Assembly: GCA_002309885.1 (NCBI GenBank) | Contig: DBYP01000013.1 | Location: 1 to 61,011 of the forward strand | Direction of reading: 5' to 3' | Source: Verrucomicrobia bacterium UBA1183 | Lineage (GTDB): Bacteria; Verrucomicrobiota; Verrucomicrobiia; Opitutales; UBA9783 | Length of the DNA: 61,011 nucleotides | Shown here: piece by piece, positions 17,801-26,164 of the stretch | How the letters are laid out: every line of letters begins with the position of its first letter | How positions within the stretch are numbered: the stretch's first letter is position 1 | Position numbers and translations under genes: made by a program | Notes under the pieces: model-generated | What the model was told of the DNA's origin: nothing | The model's database searches: none | Seen by the model: only the letters and a program-made list of their open reading frames with translations

Positions 17801-20614
17801 ATGTCTATTCCATCTATTTACGCTTATCCTGTACCCAAATTAGCTGATGGTACGTTCGCAACTACCAAAACAGGTTCGCCAGAAACAAGTACGATTGCTA
17901 ACATTCATGATAAGTATGTAGCACTTTTTGGAGGTACGCCCACAACTAGTACTCAACCCGTTGTTGGCAATTATACAACGTTGCTCAATAGTGCTCTAAC
18001 CCAATTAAGAGCCATTTTAGATGGTTATTCCGATATTAAATTAGATGATCTTCCTTATACTTTTTCGGTCCTTAGAAGTGACAAATTTTATACGGCTGCG
18101 CAGACGATAAATGGACAACGTATCGATGGAAATTGTCGCGAAGGTTTTTTAGCCTATCGATATTATTTAAAAACGATAGTATCTGCATTGGATCGCATTT
18201 ATGGTTACTTAGAGGATAGTCGTAAAATTCTGGCAGCGCTTAAGAGCGAAACAGATTCGAATATTGCTCACACACTAATTACACAACTAGAAATTAATGA
18301 GGATTTTATCCATCAAGAATTTGAAACGTTATGGACACATTATAGATACAACGCGGATACCAAGCAGTGGGATAAGGTTGTAGATGAAGGTTTTGTATCT
18401 CAATTGGAATCTCAATTGGAAGATGTACTTTATCAGCATGATTCAAGAGGGAATTTAATTGATGTAAATGGTAACATAATTAGAAAAGGGATAGATGGTA
18501 AGTACCACATAGTGGATACAAACAATGAACTAACAAGTACAGAAAGTGCTCCTACAATATCTCTTACTAGGGATAGCGCGGGAAATATATTAGATGTAAA
18601 TGGCAACATAGTGAAACAATGTCTTAATACTGCTGGTAAAGCCGATGGTAAATATTATGAGATAAATTCAGAGGGTACCGAACTATCTGGAACACAACGT
18701 GCTCCAAGTACTCTTGCTCGAGACGAGGAAGGATATTTCATCGATTCTGAAGGTCACAGACTAAAAATAGATCTATTGGGATATTGGCACAAATTGAATT
18801 CGAAGAATCAATCAACTCCGCTTTTTAGCACACCTTGTCCGTATTTTCCTGGAGGTTTCGATGCCGATGGTGACAAGGTGGTTATGAAATACTGTGATGA
18901 TGATGGGGAAATACAAGATGATGCGACTCCAGTGCTTGTTAAAAGTGAATTCAAAAGTACCACTGGTTCGCAAGTCGGGTTCCTTATAGACGTTGATGGT
19001 GCTCCAATAAGTAAAGGGGAAGATGGAGTTTACTATAAATTGAAAAACCAGAATACTGACAATGATCCTACTTATAAGGAAGGGGCGTTCGACGAACCTC
19101 TTCAACCGACTTTACCGGTTTATGCTCGAAAAGAGCAAGGTGCTACAAAGTGTGAAACAAAAGGTGGAGAATTGTGGTTACATGATAAATACTTTAAAGC
19201 GTATGGAAATGGAGATTTAAAAAAGGATAATGATGGTAATCCCATAGAAGCAACCCCGCAAATCTACAGGGATAAAGATGGTTTTGTTTTGAGTGATTCT
19301 TTTGATGAGGAGAATCCTTCAGGGAAAAGAGTAGTGAAAGCTGATGGGAGTGTTTATCAGCTAGATTCTGAAGGCAAATTAACAATGCAAAAAGCTACTG
19401 CAGGTACGGTGCAACTTTTACGAGATGTGCAAATTGCTTACAAAGATTCTACGAGTAGTAGTGGCGAAAGAAAAGATAAGCCATTAACGGTCTTCAATTC
19501 GATTACATTGATGGATAGTTTACGGTACATATACTATTACTATAAATTGATTTTTCAGTACGGCGCTAACGATTACAGCGTTTTCCCGAATGATTCTGAA
19601 ATCGGCTATCCCTGTTTGCCGGATGTTCAGGCCACAAAACCTACCGAAGATACAAAATCGCTGGGCGCTTTGGAAGTATTTTATGTCGGTTATCTCATCA
19701 ATCGTGATGGACCCATTAACGCGGTTTCTTCCTTTTTTGAGGCTAAGACTTCCGCTTTACGCAACAATCTCGCTTTGCAATCTCAAAAAATAAGTGCACT
19801 TAACGTTTATCTGGGCTTCATTAATCGTGGCATGGATATGTTAAACGCGAGCCAAAGAGACGAAAAACAGAGAATCCCTATAGGTACCGTTATTACACTT
19901 ACTTACCTTTGTGGTCAAAATATGTACAATTTGTTTGAGTTCGAAGGAGAAAAATATTTGGTTATACCATCGGTTAATGATTATACAGATGCTAACGCAA
20001 TCAACAATAAGCATTATCTCCTCATAAAAGCGGATGACAGCGGGAAAAATCTTCTCATAGGAGACGACGCTACTACAGGGAGCAAGCATTGGGGAAACAG
20101 TTTTTTTGCTTCTCAAGGACCTGATAGTACGGGAAGAGCAGGAGACAAGTTGGATGGGATGCTTTATAAATATGATGGGTTGGTCTATATTGCCGATAAA
20201 GCAGATGTAGATGCAGATCAAGGTAAATACGGTGAAAAAAATTGGGTAACTACCAAGGGTTATTATTCAAAAAGTAAATATAAAAATAATAGATATTATA
20301 ACGCAGAGGAAGTGGAGATAACGGATTTTAAGCTACCAACACAAATAGAGTGTACGAACGTCGTTCCTGGAAGCGTTAAAGACTATACGGATTATTCCCC
20401 CTGTAGTACTGAAGAGAGACAGACAACCATGATAAAATCTTGGACGGATGCCTTTTCCACCAAAACACAATTCATCAATACCGCCATCGATAGTATCAAT
20501 ACCGATGTGACGGTCGACCGCTCGAAAATCGACACGCTGGATTCTCTAACGTCTACGTTCCGTTCCCGTGCCCAAGATGTCTACATGAATACCGTCGCTA
20601 ATGTTAGAGGATAA
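17801..20614 (+). CDS. Large unrecognised protein with repeat insert, paralogue 2 of the cassette
   Basis: The protein has 937 residues and begins five bases after paralogue 1 ends. The N-terminus (IYAYPVPK) and residues about 90-205 match the helical N-terminal region of paralogue 1. Residues about 570-937 match its C-terminal region with long identical stretches. Between them, residues about 214-530 hold about six degenerate copies of a 45-50 residue unit of the form D-x2-G-x2-(L/I)-D-x-(N/D)-G ... DGKYY-x-(I/L)-(N/D)-S, which paralogue 1 lacks. No signal peptide or membrane segment. The repeats look like acidic beta hairpins (inference). Function unknown; see findings. Confidence 0.75.
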   Translation: MSIPSIYAYPVPKLADGTFATTKTGSPETSTIANIHDKYVALFGGTPTTSTQPVVGNYTTLLNSALTQLRAILDGYSDIKLDDLPYTFSVLRSDKFYTAAQTINGQRIDGNCREGFLAYRYYLKTIVSALDRIYGYLEDSRKILAALKSETDSNIAHTLITQLEINEDFIHQEFETLWTHYRYNADTKQWDKVVDEGFVSQLESQLEDVLYQHDSRGNLIDVNGNIIRKGIDGKYHIVDTNNELTSTESAPTISLTRDSAGNILDVNGNIVKQCLNTAGKADGKYYEINSEGTELSGTQRAPSTLARDEEGYFIDSEGHRLKIDLLGYWHKLNSKNQSTPLFSTPCPYFPGGFDADGDKVVMKYCDDDGEIQDDATPVLVKSEFKSTTGSQVGFLIDVDGAPISKGEDGVYYKLKNQNTDNDPTYKEGAFDEPLQPTLPVYARKEQGATKCETKGGELWLHDKYFKAYGNGDLKKDNDGNPIEATPQIYRDKDGFVLSDSFDEENPSGKRVVKADGSVYQLDSEGKLTMQKATAGTVQLLRDVQIAYKDSTSSSGERKDKPLTVFNSITLMDSLRYIYYYYKLIFQYGANDYSVFPNDSEIGYPCLPDVQATKPTEDTKSLGALEVFYVGYLINRDGPINAVSSFFEAKTSALRNNLALQSQKISALNVYLGFINRGMDMLNASQRDEKQRIPIGTVITLTYLCGQNMYNLFEFEGEKYLVIPSVNDYTDANAINNKHYLLIKADDSGKNLLIGDDATTGSKHWGNSFFASQGPDSTGRAGDKLDGMLYKYDGLVYIADKADVDADQGKYGEKNWVTTKGYYSKSKYKNNRYYNAEEVEITDFKLPTQIECTNVVPGSVKDYTDYSPCSTEERQTTMIKSWTDAFSTKTQFINTAIDSINTDVTVDRSKIDTLDSLTSTFRSRAQDVYMNTVANVRG

Positions 20615-20653
20615 GGCAGAGCTCTTCCGGTAAGATAGCGCAGATCTACTTTG

Positions 20654-20731
20654 CTAGAGTGGGCCTATGGAAGATAAAAAGTTGTAAGAGAATAAGTTAT
20701 AAGGGAACTTTTTGTAAAAAACCTCTCAAAA
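20654..20731 (+). repeat. Deleted copy of the dispersed element (copy R7)
   Basis: Keeps the left terminal segment CTAGAGTGGGCCTATGGAAG plus AAGATAAAAAGTTGTAAGAG, which matches (inverted) the end of copy R14. The first hairpin then jumps directly into the last one (AAGGGAACTTTTTGTAAAAA), so the core is lost. Confidence 0.75.
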
Positions 20732-20778
20732 ATAAAAAATTATAATTGAGATTTGCGTTCCTGTGAAAAATCGTTTGT

Positions 20779-22497
20779 ATGGTACAAAATAAATTTGAAC
20801 ACATGTCCAAACGATTGGCAATTTCGGTTTATGTGGTATCCATCCTGTTCTTCGGGTGCTTCTTCATTTGGCCCATTTGGGAAATCATCCGTGGCGGCTT
20901 CTTTGATTACGAGCACGGCTTTACGCTGAGCTATTTGAAGACGGTATTTCAGAATCCCGTTTACGTGGAAGGGCTGCTGAATTCATTTATTATGGGCATT
21001 GGTTCGACGGTGCTGGGACTCTTTATCGCGGTGCCGTTGGCATATATTTTCAATGGGTACGAATTTTGGGGAAAGCGTTTCTTTTCAGGATTGGTTCTGC
21101 TGCCTATCATGTTGCCGCCTTTTGTCGGAGCTAACGGTGTGCTTCAGCTTTTGGGCACTTACGGAACGTTCAATACGATTTTGGTAAAATTGGGATGTAT
21201 GGATCCCGCACAACCGTTCGATTGGCTGGGTGCGTTTCCCATGACCAGCATCATCGTAATGAATGCGCTCAGCCTTTATCCCATCCTCTACCTTAATATC
21301 GTGGCGTCTCTTGCCAATATCGATCCGGCGTTAAGTGAGGCCGCTGAGAATCTGGGCTGTAAGGGCTTTCGTAAATTTTGGAAGATTACATTCCCTCTAA
21401 TCCGACCGGGCGTATTCGCCGGTTGTACGATTGTATTCATTTGGGCATTCACCGAACTGGGTGTCCCGCTGATGTTCAATTTCAACCGCATAACCTCGGT
21501 TCATATTTATAACGGCCTGAAGGAGATCGGCGATAACCCCTTCCCATACGCCCTTGTCGCGGTTATGTTCATCCTATCGGCATTGTTTTACCTACTAGGG
21601 AAAGGTTTGTTCGAACGTAATAATTATGCGATGGTAGCGAAGGCTTCCCATGGACATGTCGCCAAACATCCGAAGTTTTTTGGAAATTTGTGTTGCTGTT
21701 CCTTGTTCTCTGGTGTAACCCTGCTTGCGTTAGCACCTCATATGAGCGTTATTTTCTTTTCTTTGGCCTCCGATTGGTACAAAACCATACTGCCAAACTC
21801 TTGGACATTTGACAACTACATTGCGGCTTTGGGTGATTCCTTAACGATACCATCCATCCAAAATAGCCTCATTTATGCTTCGTTTGCAACCATCGTAAGC
21901 GCCATATTGGGTATTGGAATCGCTTTTGTCATTGTTCGAACGAAGTTGCCCGGACGTCAGTTGTTGGATACTTGTTCGATGATGCCATTGGCGGTCCCAG
22001 GGTTGGTTATGGCTTTCGGATTTGTCGCAATGGCTCAGGAAGGGCGCATATTTGCTTGTTTGAATCCGGTCAAAAACCCGACCATTCTGCTGATTATTTC
22101 TTACGCAATAAGAAAGCTGCCTTTTATGGTACGTTCTAGCGTGGCTGGATTGCAACAAATCGCGCCTGCTTACGAGGAAGCTGCTCAGAATTTGGGCTGT
22201 TCTTATATGAAAGCCGTACGCAAAATTACGCTACCATTGATCGCAGCGAACTTGATGGCGGGAGCGATATTGGTATTCTCTCAAGCCATGTTGGAAGTGT
22301 CAGATTCATTAATATTGGCGCAAAAGCAAGCCTTTTATCCCATCACGAAAGCGATTTACGAACTGCTCAATTTATTGGGAAATGGAACGTTTTTGTCGTG
22401 TGCCTTAGGTGTTTGGGCTATGACATTCTTGGCCGTCACCATCATTGGAGCTTCGGTACTACTGGGTAAAAGTTTTGGGGCTATATTTAAGGTATAA
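20779..22497 (+). CDS. Iron(III)-type ABC transporter permease (fused two-domain)
   Basis: The protein has 572 residues and about 12 membrane helices. Two permease modules each carry an EAA loop: 'EAAENLGCKGFRKFWKITF' at about residue 190 and 'EEAAQNLGCSYMKAVRKITL' at about 470. This tandem arrangement is typical of FbpB/AfuB/SfuB-type permeases for ferric iron (or related anions) in the inner membrane. No ATPase or binding-protein gene lies next to it, so the rest of the transporter must be encoded elsewhere. The ATG at 20779 lies 165 bases after paralogue 2, beyond repeat R7, so it is probably a separate unit. Confidence 0.88.
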   Translation: MVQNKFEHMSKRLAISVYVVSILFFGCFFIWPIWEIIRGGFFDYEHGFTLSYLKTVFQNPVYVEGLLNSFIMGIGSTVLGLFIAVPLAYIFNGYEFWGKRFFSGLVLLPIMLPPFVGANGVLQLLGTYGTFNTILVKLGCMDPAQPFDWLGAFPMTSIIVMNALSLYPILYLNIVASLANIDPALSEAAENLGCKGFRKFWKITFPLIRPGVFAGCTIVFIWAFTELGVPLMFNFNRITSVHIYNGLKEIGDNPFPYALVAVMFILSALFYLLGKGLFERNNYAMVAKASHGHVAKHPKFFGNLCCCSLFSGVTLLALAPHMSVIFFSLASDWYKTILPNSWTFDNYIAALGDSLTIPSIQNSLIYASFATIVSAILGIGIAFVIVRTKLPGRQLLDTCSMMPLAVPGLVMAFGFVAMAQEGRIFACLNPVKNPTILLIISYAIRKLPFMVRSSVAGLQQIAPAYEEAAQNLGCSYMKAVRKITLPLIAANLMAGAILVFSQAMLEVSDSLILAQKQAFYPITKAIYELLNLLGNGTFLSCALGVWAMTFLAVTIIGASVLLGKSFGAIFKV

Positions 22498-22501
22498 AAA
22501 A

Positions 22502-22529
22502 TCGAGTAGGGAAAAGGTTACCTACTCGA
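22502..22529 (-). terminator. Intrinsic terminator of the minus-strand gene 22555-22932
   Basis: A 9-bp perfect stem TCGAGTAGG/CCTACTCGA with a 10-base loop. On the minus strand it is followed by TTTTTTATA. It lies 26 bases past the stop of the carbohydrate-binding-like gene and directly after the stop of the permease on the plus strand, so it may serve both. Confidence 0.8.
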
Positions 22530-22554
22530 CCCAATATGCAAAAAAGAAATTATT

Positions 22555-22932
22555 TTAGCTGAACTTAGGTTCAAATGTGGTGGTCGCCTTGGGCTTCAAT
22601 ACGAAATTTTCGCCTTCAGACCACTGTTCATCATTGATGAGAACCTTAAATTCAACGGCTTTTTTCAATTCAGCTTTGAAAACCCAGCACTTCCGCTTTT
22701 CACAATAAGATAGAGCAATACCCTTATCCCAATTGAGCGGAGCTTGTTCGCCACGGATAAATAGCGTATTTCCAAAGCCGATATCGCACTTTAAGAGCGC
22801 TGTAGCAACTTTTGTGGAAGCTTTTGTCTTGCAGCTACCGCAAGTGCATTTTTTTTCTGCTGCGGCACAGCTTTTGGTTTTGCATGCTGTTGCCTTTTTA
22901 CACGTTTTAGATTCGTCTGCCTTCATAATCAC
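22555..22932 (-). CDS. Cys/Lys-rich protein with carbohydrate-binding-like domain
   Basis: The protein has 125 residues. The N-terminal 40 residues are rich in Lys, Ala and Cys (seven Cys, including CTCGSC), a possible metal-binding or disordered segment. Residues about 48-125 ('CDIGFGNTLFIRGE', 'LNWDKGIAL', 'WVFKAEL', 'FKVLINDEQWSEGEN') match the beta-sandwich pattern of starch/glycogen-binding modules (CBM20/CBM48-like), seen as small stand-alone proteins in Verrucomicrobia. There is no signal peptide, so it is probably cytoplasmic, where it could bind glycogen (glgP is also in this window). The binding function is inferred. Confidence 0.65.
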   Translation of the reverse strand: MIMKADESKTCKKATACKTKSCAAAEKKCTCGSCKTKASTKVATALLKCDIGFGNTLFIRGEQAPLNWDKGIALSYCEKRKCWVFKAELKKAVEFKVLINDEQWSEGENFVLKPKATTTFEPKFS

Positions 22933-22971
22933 TTCAGTTATATCCTCATTGTATAATTTTTGAAAAAAAAT

Positions 22972-23000
22972 AGCAAGTAAGATTTTATTTCCTACTTGCT
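22972..23000 (-). terminator. Intrinsic terminator of flagellin
   Basis: Stem AGCAAGTA/TACTTGCT with a 13-base loop, followed on the minus strand by ATTTTTTTT. It lies 22 bases beyond the flagellin stop codon. Confidence 0.85.
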
Positions 23001-23022
23001 CATTTTAATCCTTACGAAGAAA

Positions 23023-23823
23023 TTAGCTGTTAATAAGCTTGAGCGCCGTTTGTGGCAAAACATTTGCTTGCATCAACATGGCTGCGTTCGCTTGCGCTAA
23101 GATTTGCAGTCGTGTGAATTGTGTCGATTCGTTGGCTACGTCTGTATCAATAATTCGGCTATTCGCAGCTTCCAAATTTACCTTGTTAATCGCCAACATG
23201 TCTTGCGCAAAATCAAGACGGTTGGCTTGTGCTCCGTTGGTAGCGCGATAGGTTGCAACCGATTGTATGGCTGTCGTTAACGTACTGATGCCCAAAGAGC
23301 CTAAAGAACCCAAGCTGATGCTGGATATGATAGCTTTTAGGGTGCACTTGGCTAAAGTCAAAACTTGAGAGCCCGTTTCATTCAAAACGATACCGCTTAG
23401 CTGCGCACCAAACAATGTTACGCCGTTGAACATTTCCGCTTTATAAACATTCAACTGCTTTAAAAGATTTTTAAATTCTGTATTATAATTATCGCGGTCG
23501 CTGACAGATTTGGTTACATCGCTGTGTAACATCTTTAATTCCGCAATACGTTCCAAAATAGAACCAAAGCCTTGCAAAGCTCCATCCTGGGTTTGCAAAA
23601 AAGATACCGCATTCGCTAAACATGTTTTGACAGCACCTGTACGTTTAATCGCTGCCTGCATTTTTACAGAAACCGCAAGACCTCCAGCATCATCTGCCGG
23701 ATTGTTGATGCGTTTACCGCTGGATAAACGATTGAGACTTTTTTCTAACGCAGCATGCGTATTATTTAAGAACCGAGCAGCATTCGAAGCTGTCTCGTTC
23801 GTATTTATAGTAAGTAATGTCAT
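23023..23823 (-). CDS. fliC: Flagellin (short, core-only)
   Basis: The flagellar filament subunit, exported by the flagellar apparatus. It has 266 residues, so it consists of the conserved D0/D1 helical parts with almost no variable D2/D3 insert. The N-terminal hallmark SLNRLSSGKRINNPADDAGG (about 31-50) and the C-terminal helices (DTDVANESTQFTRLQILAQA) are intact. A strong ribosome site (AAGGAGGA on the minus strand, 23831-23838) precedes the ATG. A sigma-28 promoter lies at 23900-23926 and a terminator follows. No other flagellar gene is in this window, so the basal body is encoded elsewhere. Confidence 0.95.
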   Translation of the reverse strand: MTLLTINTNETASNAARFLNNTHAALEKSLNRLSSGKRINNPADDAGGLAVSVKMQAAIKRTGAVKTCLANAVSFLQTQDGALQGFGSILERIAELKMLHSDVTKSVSDRDNYNTEFKNLLKQLNVYKAEMFNGVTLFGAQLSGIVLNETGSQVLTLAKCTLKAIISSISLGSLGSLGISTLTTAIQSVATYRATNGAQANRLDFAQDMLAINKVNLEAANSRIIDTDVANESTQFTRLQILAQANAAMLMQANVLPQTALKLINS

Positions 23824-23849
23824 GTATGTTTCCTCCTTGAATATTACCG

Positions 23850-23867
23850 AACAACATCCTTGTTGTT
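23850..23867 (-). promoter_or_regulatory. Small hairpin in the flagellin leader
   Basis: AACAAC-6-GTTGTT inverted repeat in the 5' leader, about 12 bases upstream of the ribosome site. It may stabilise the mRNA or modulate translation. The stem is short, so this is only a candidate. Confidence 0.35.
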
Positions 23868-23899
23868 GGTGGGCAATTGTAATAGCCCTCTATATATAT

Positions 23900-23926
23900 A
23901 AATCGGCATTTTTTTTCAAAACTTTA
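23900..23926 (-). promoter_or_regulatory. Sigma-28 (FliA) promoter of flagellin
   Basis: On the minus strand the sequence reads TAAA, exactly 15 bases, then GCCGATTT, against the FliA consensus TAAA-n15-GCCGATAA (ten of the twelve defined bases, at exact spacing). It lies 77 bases upstream of the flagellin ATG. It implies a FliA-type sigma factor in this genome. Confidence 0.85.
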
Positions 23927-23969
23927 GTAAAATTTTGACTTTTTTTAAAAAAATTTATAAATTAGGAGT

Positions 23970-25109
23970 ATGCACTCTTATTCAGCACTATTTCCATTGT
24001 TGGCAGTATCGCTTCTTAACGGGGCTCCGGTACATTCTAATTCGCCACATTCTCCCTATACGCAACTTAAGGTTTTAGTTGAGGATGTAAATTCGCTCAA
24101 AGAAAACTTGGAAAAGCTGAAATCGAATGATGATATTTCCGAAATACTTCTGGGTGAAAATAGGCAGTTATCAACTAAAATCGAACTGCTAGAAAATGAA
24201 AATAAAAAATTGCAAACTCAATTGTCAAATCTAGATGCGGTTTATAAGAAACAGACGCAGGATTTAATATCTCTATCGCAAGATTTTCAGCAATTTAAAG
24301 ACTTGCAAACTCAGCTATCAGATTTGGATGGAGTTTATAAGAAACAGAAACAAGATTTACTCTCTCTATCGAAGGATTTTCAGAAATTTAAAAAATTGCA
24401 AAACCAATTGTCAAGTTTAGATGCGGCTTATAAGAAACAGACGCAAGATATAATCTCTCTATCGAAGGATTTTCAGCAGTGTAAAGACCTGCAAACTCAA
24501 CTGTCGGATCTGGATGAGTCTTATAAGAAACATACACAAGATATAATCTCTCTATCGCAAGATTTTCAGCAATTTAAAAACTTGCAAGCCCAACTGTCAG
24601 ACCTGGATGAGGTTTATAAGAAACAGACGCAAGATTTGCTATCTTTATCGAAAGATTTTCAGAAATTTCGTTCTAAAACCAAGGAAAATAACAATGGTAT
24701 AAAAAATCGTGATCTTGCTTTGGTTAAGAAAGATATTTCCCAAATAAAGGAATCGCTAAGTTCGACACAGCACGAAATAGGGAACTTCGAAAGAAGGTTG
24801 ACGGATGACGGTGCGCGAAATTCACAAACCCTCCAGGAGCAATTGAAAAAAATTAAATCGGAATTGTTGGTTTTTTGTCAGGAAACCAACCGGAGATTGC
24901 AAGATGTTACCGAGCAAATGAAAAATAATTTGTCAAAAGCTACCTATAACGGTTGCATTAAACATACAATCGCCTCGGGAGAATCTCTGGCTTCCATTGC
25001 CCGGCTGTATAACACAACGCCCGATCAAATCCTTTCCGCAAATCATTTGCAAGATACACGAGGATTGCACGTCGGTGATGCAATTTTGGTACCTCAAGAG
25101 GTCTTTTGA
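23970..25109 (+). CDS. Exported coiled-coil protein with C-terminal LysM domain
   Basis: The protein has 379 residues and begins after AGGAG (23963-23967). An N-terminal signal peptide (about 1-22) is followed by a long coiled coil. Residues 81-235 consist of five tandem 31-residue repeats (LQTQLSDLDGVYKKQTQDLL as type sequence), and the rest of the coil runs to about 325. The C-terminus (about 328-379) is a LysM module ('HTIASGESLASIARLYNTTP...ANHL...LHVGDAILVPQ') that binds peptidoglycan GlcNAc. It is probably periplasmic and cell-wall anchored, with the rod acting as a spacer. It is divergent from flagellin across a 146-base promoter gap. The exact role is unknown. Confidence 0.85.
   Translation: MHSYSALFPLLAVSLLNGAPVHSNSPHSPYTQLKVLVEDVNSLKENLEKLKSNDDISEILLGENRQLSTKIELLENENKKLQTQLSNLDAVYKKQTQDLISLSQDFQQFKDLQTQLSDLDGVYKKQKQDLLSLSKDFQKFKKLQNQLSSLDAAYKKQTQDIISLSKDFQQCKDLQTQLSDLDESYKKHTQDIISLSQDFQQFKNLQAQLSDLDEVYKKQTQDLLSLSKDFQKFRSKTKENNNGIKNRDLALVKKDISQIKESLSSTQHEIGNFERRLTDDGARNSQTLQEQLKKIKSELLVFCQETNRRLQDVTEQMKNNLSKATYNGCIKHTIASGESLASIARLYNTTPDQILSANHLQDTRGLHVGDAILVPQEVF
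24210..24674 (+). repeat. 93-bp x5 tandem repeat inside the LysM protein gene
   Basis: Five in-frame copies of a 93-base unit that encodes a 31-residue coiled-coil repeat. The copies differ at scattered positions (for example SNLDAVY, SDLDGVY, SSLDAAY, SDLDESY, SDLDEVY), so they are not freshly duplicated, but the length is perfectly conserved. Confidence 0.95.
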
Positions 25110-25119
25110 AGAAGATAAA

Positions 25120-25264
25120 TAAGGGAACTTTTTGAAAAAAGTTCCCTTAACCCTCAAAAATTTTCATGATTTTGCAGCAATGCTGCAAAATAAGGAAAAG
25201 TTTTGAGAGGGTTTGGGAGATCTTTTGCAAAAGATCTCTCAAAATTCAAAGCTAGCACGCTTTA
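25120..25264 (+). repeat. Dispersed palindromic element (copy R8)
   Basis: Forward copy without the GC module, in the convergent gap between the LysM gene and the exonuclease. It has perfect AAGGGAAC/GTTCCCTT and GAGATCTTTTGCAAAAGATC hairpins. The right end GCTAGCACGCTTTAA looks like a shortened terminal repeat, and its TTA (25262-25264) is the stop codon of the minus-strand exonuclease. Confidence 0.82.
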
Positions 25265-26164
25265 AAATAGTTCCGTTTGTTCGCATCGGAGGGGTTTAAA
25301 CTTTTGTGCGAGTCTTTTTAATCCCAAATCCTCCAAGGCTTTGCTCAAAGCGGTTAAGTTGGCATCAACGTTGTGAATTTTCTCCCAAAACGTTTCGGCA
25401 TAGGCGGGATTGCAATCTAAAGCTGCCAATTGCTTATTCTTTTGTAATAAATCCTTTGATTGAGCCAAAATTTCTCGAAAGCGTTCCGGACGAAGCGTTG
25501 CCAGGTTTTGATAGAGGGTTTCCAAATTGTCATATTCCGACAACCATTGCATTGCGGTTTTAGGGCCAACACCTGGAATGCCGGGATAATTGTCTGCAGA
25601 GTCGCCCATCAGTGCCAAAAAATCCACTATCTGTTCCGGTCGCACGCCCATTTTTTGCTTAACATCGTCCGATGCCAGCCGTGCCCAGCCTTGCGGTGTT
25701 GGAATCATCTGATCGATCGTTGCACAAACGCATTGCATCAAATCCTTGTCGGCGCTTACAATAGCTGCAGAGCGATGTTCTTGCTGAATTCTTTGACAAA
25801 GCGAACCGATAATATCATCTGCTTCGATGCCGGATTCTTCGCAGCATGTGCCGCCCATAAGAGGGATAAGTTGCTTAATATACGGTAGCTGTAATTTAAA
25901 ATCTTCCGGTGTTTCTGCGCGATTGGCCTTATAAGTATCCAAAAGTTGTGTGCGTCTTTGAGAGCGTCCGCAGTCAAAACATACAACCAAATGTTGATAA
26001 CGGACGGTTTGTTGCAAGGTATGTAGGGAATTGAAAAAGCCGTAAATGGCATTGACCGGCAACTGCTGTTGATTGGACAAATATTTTACGCCATAAAAGC
26101 TACGAAATGCCAAATTATTGCCATCGACAAGCAGGTAATCAACTTCTTTATTAAGACTCGACAT
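25262..26164 (-). CDS. Stand-alone 5'-3' exonuclease / flap nuclease
   Basis: The protein has 300 residues. It matches the N-terminal 5'-nuclease domain of DNA polymerase I, without polymerase or 3'-5' domains: 'LLVDGNNLAFRSFY', 'CFDCGRSQRRTQLLDTYKANR', 'ESGIEADDIIGSL', 'IVSADKDLMQCV' and 'ALMGDSADNYPGIPGVGPKTA' supply the conserved acidic metal ligands and the helix-three-turn-helix. It probably removes RNA primers or flaps. The start overlaps the end of lepA by 14 bases, so the two are likely cotranscribed. Whether a full-length polA also exists cannot be seen here. Confidence 0.9.
   Translation of the reverse strand: MSSLNKEVDYLLVDGNNLAFRSFYGVKYLSNQQQLPVNAIYGFFNSLHTLQQTVRYQHLVVCFDCGRSQRRTQLLDTYKANRAETPEDFKLQLPYIKQLIPLMGGTCCEESGIEADDIIGSLCQRIQQEHRSAAIVSADKDLMQCVCATIDQMIPTPQGWARLASDDVKQKMGVRPEQIVDFLALMGDSADNYPGIPGVGPKTAMQWLSEYDNLETLYQNLATLRPERFREILAQSKDLLQKNKQLAALDCNPAYAETFWEKIHNVDANLTALSKALEDLGLKRLAQKFKPLRCEQTELF

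Noticed and set aside
17801..20614. Flagellar hook-associated or flagellin-like protein
   Set aside because: Only the helical C-terminus is vaguely similar; no flagellin, FlgK or FlgL motif is present.
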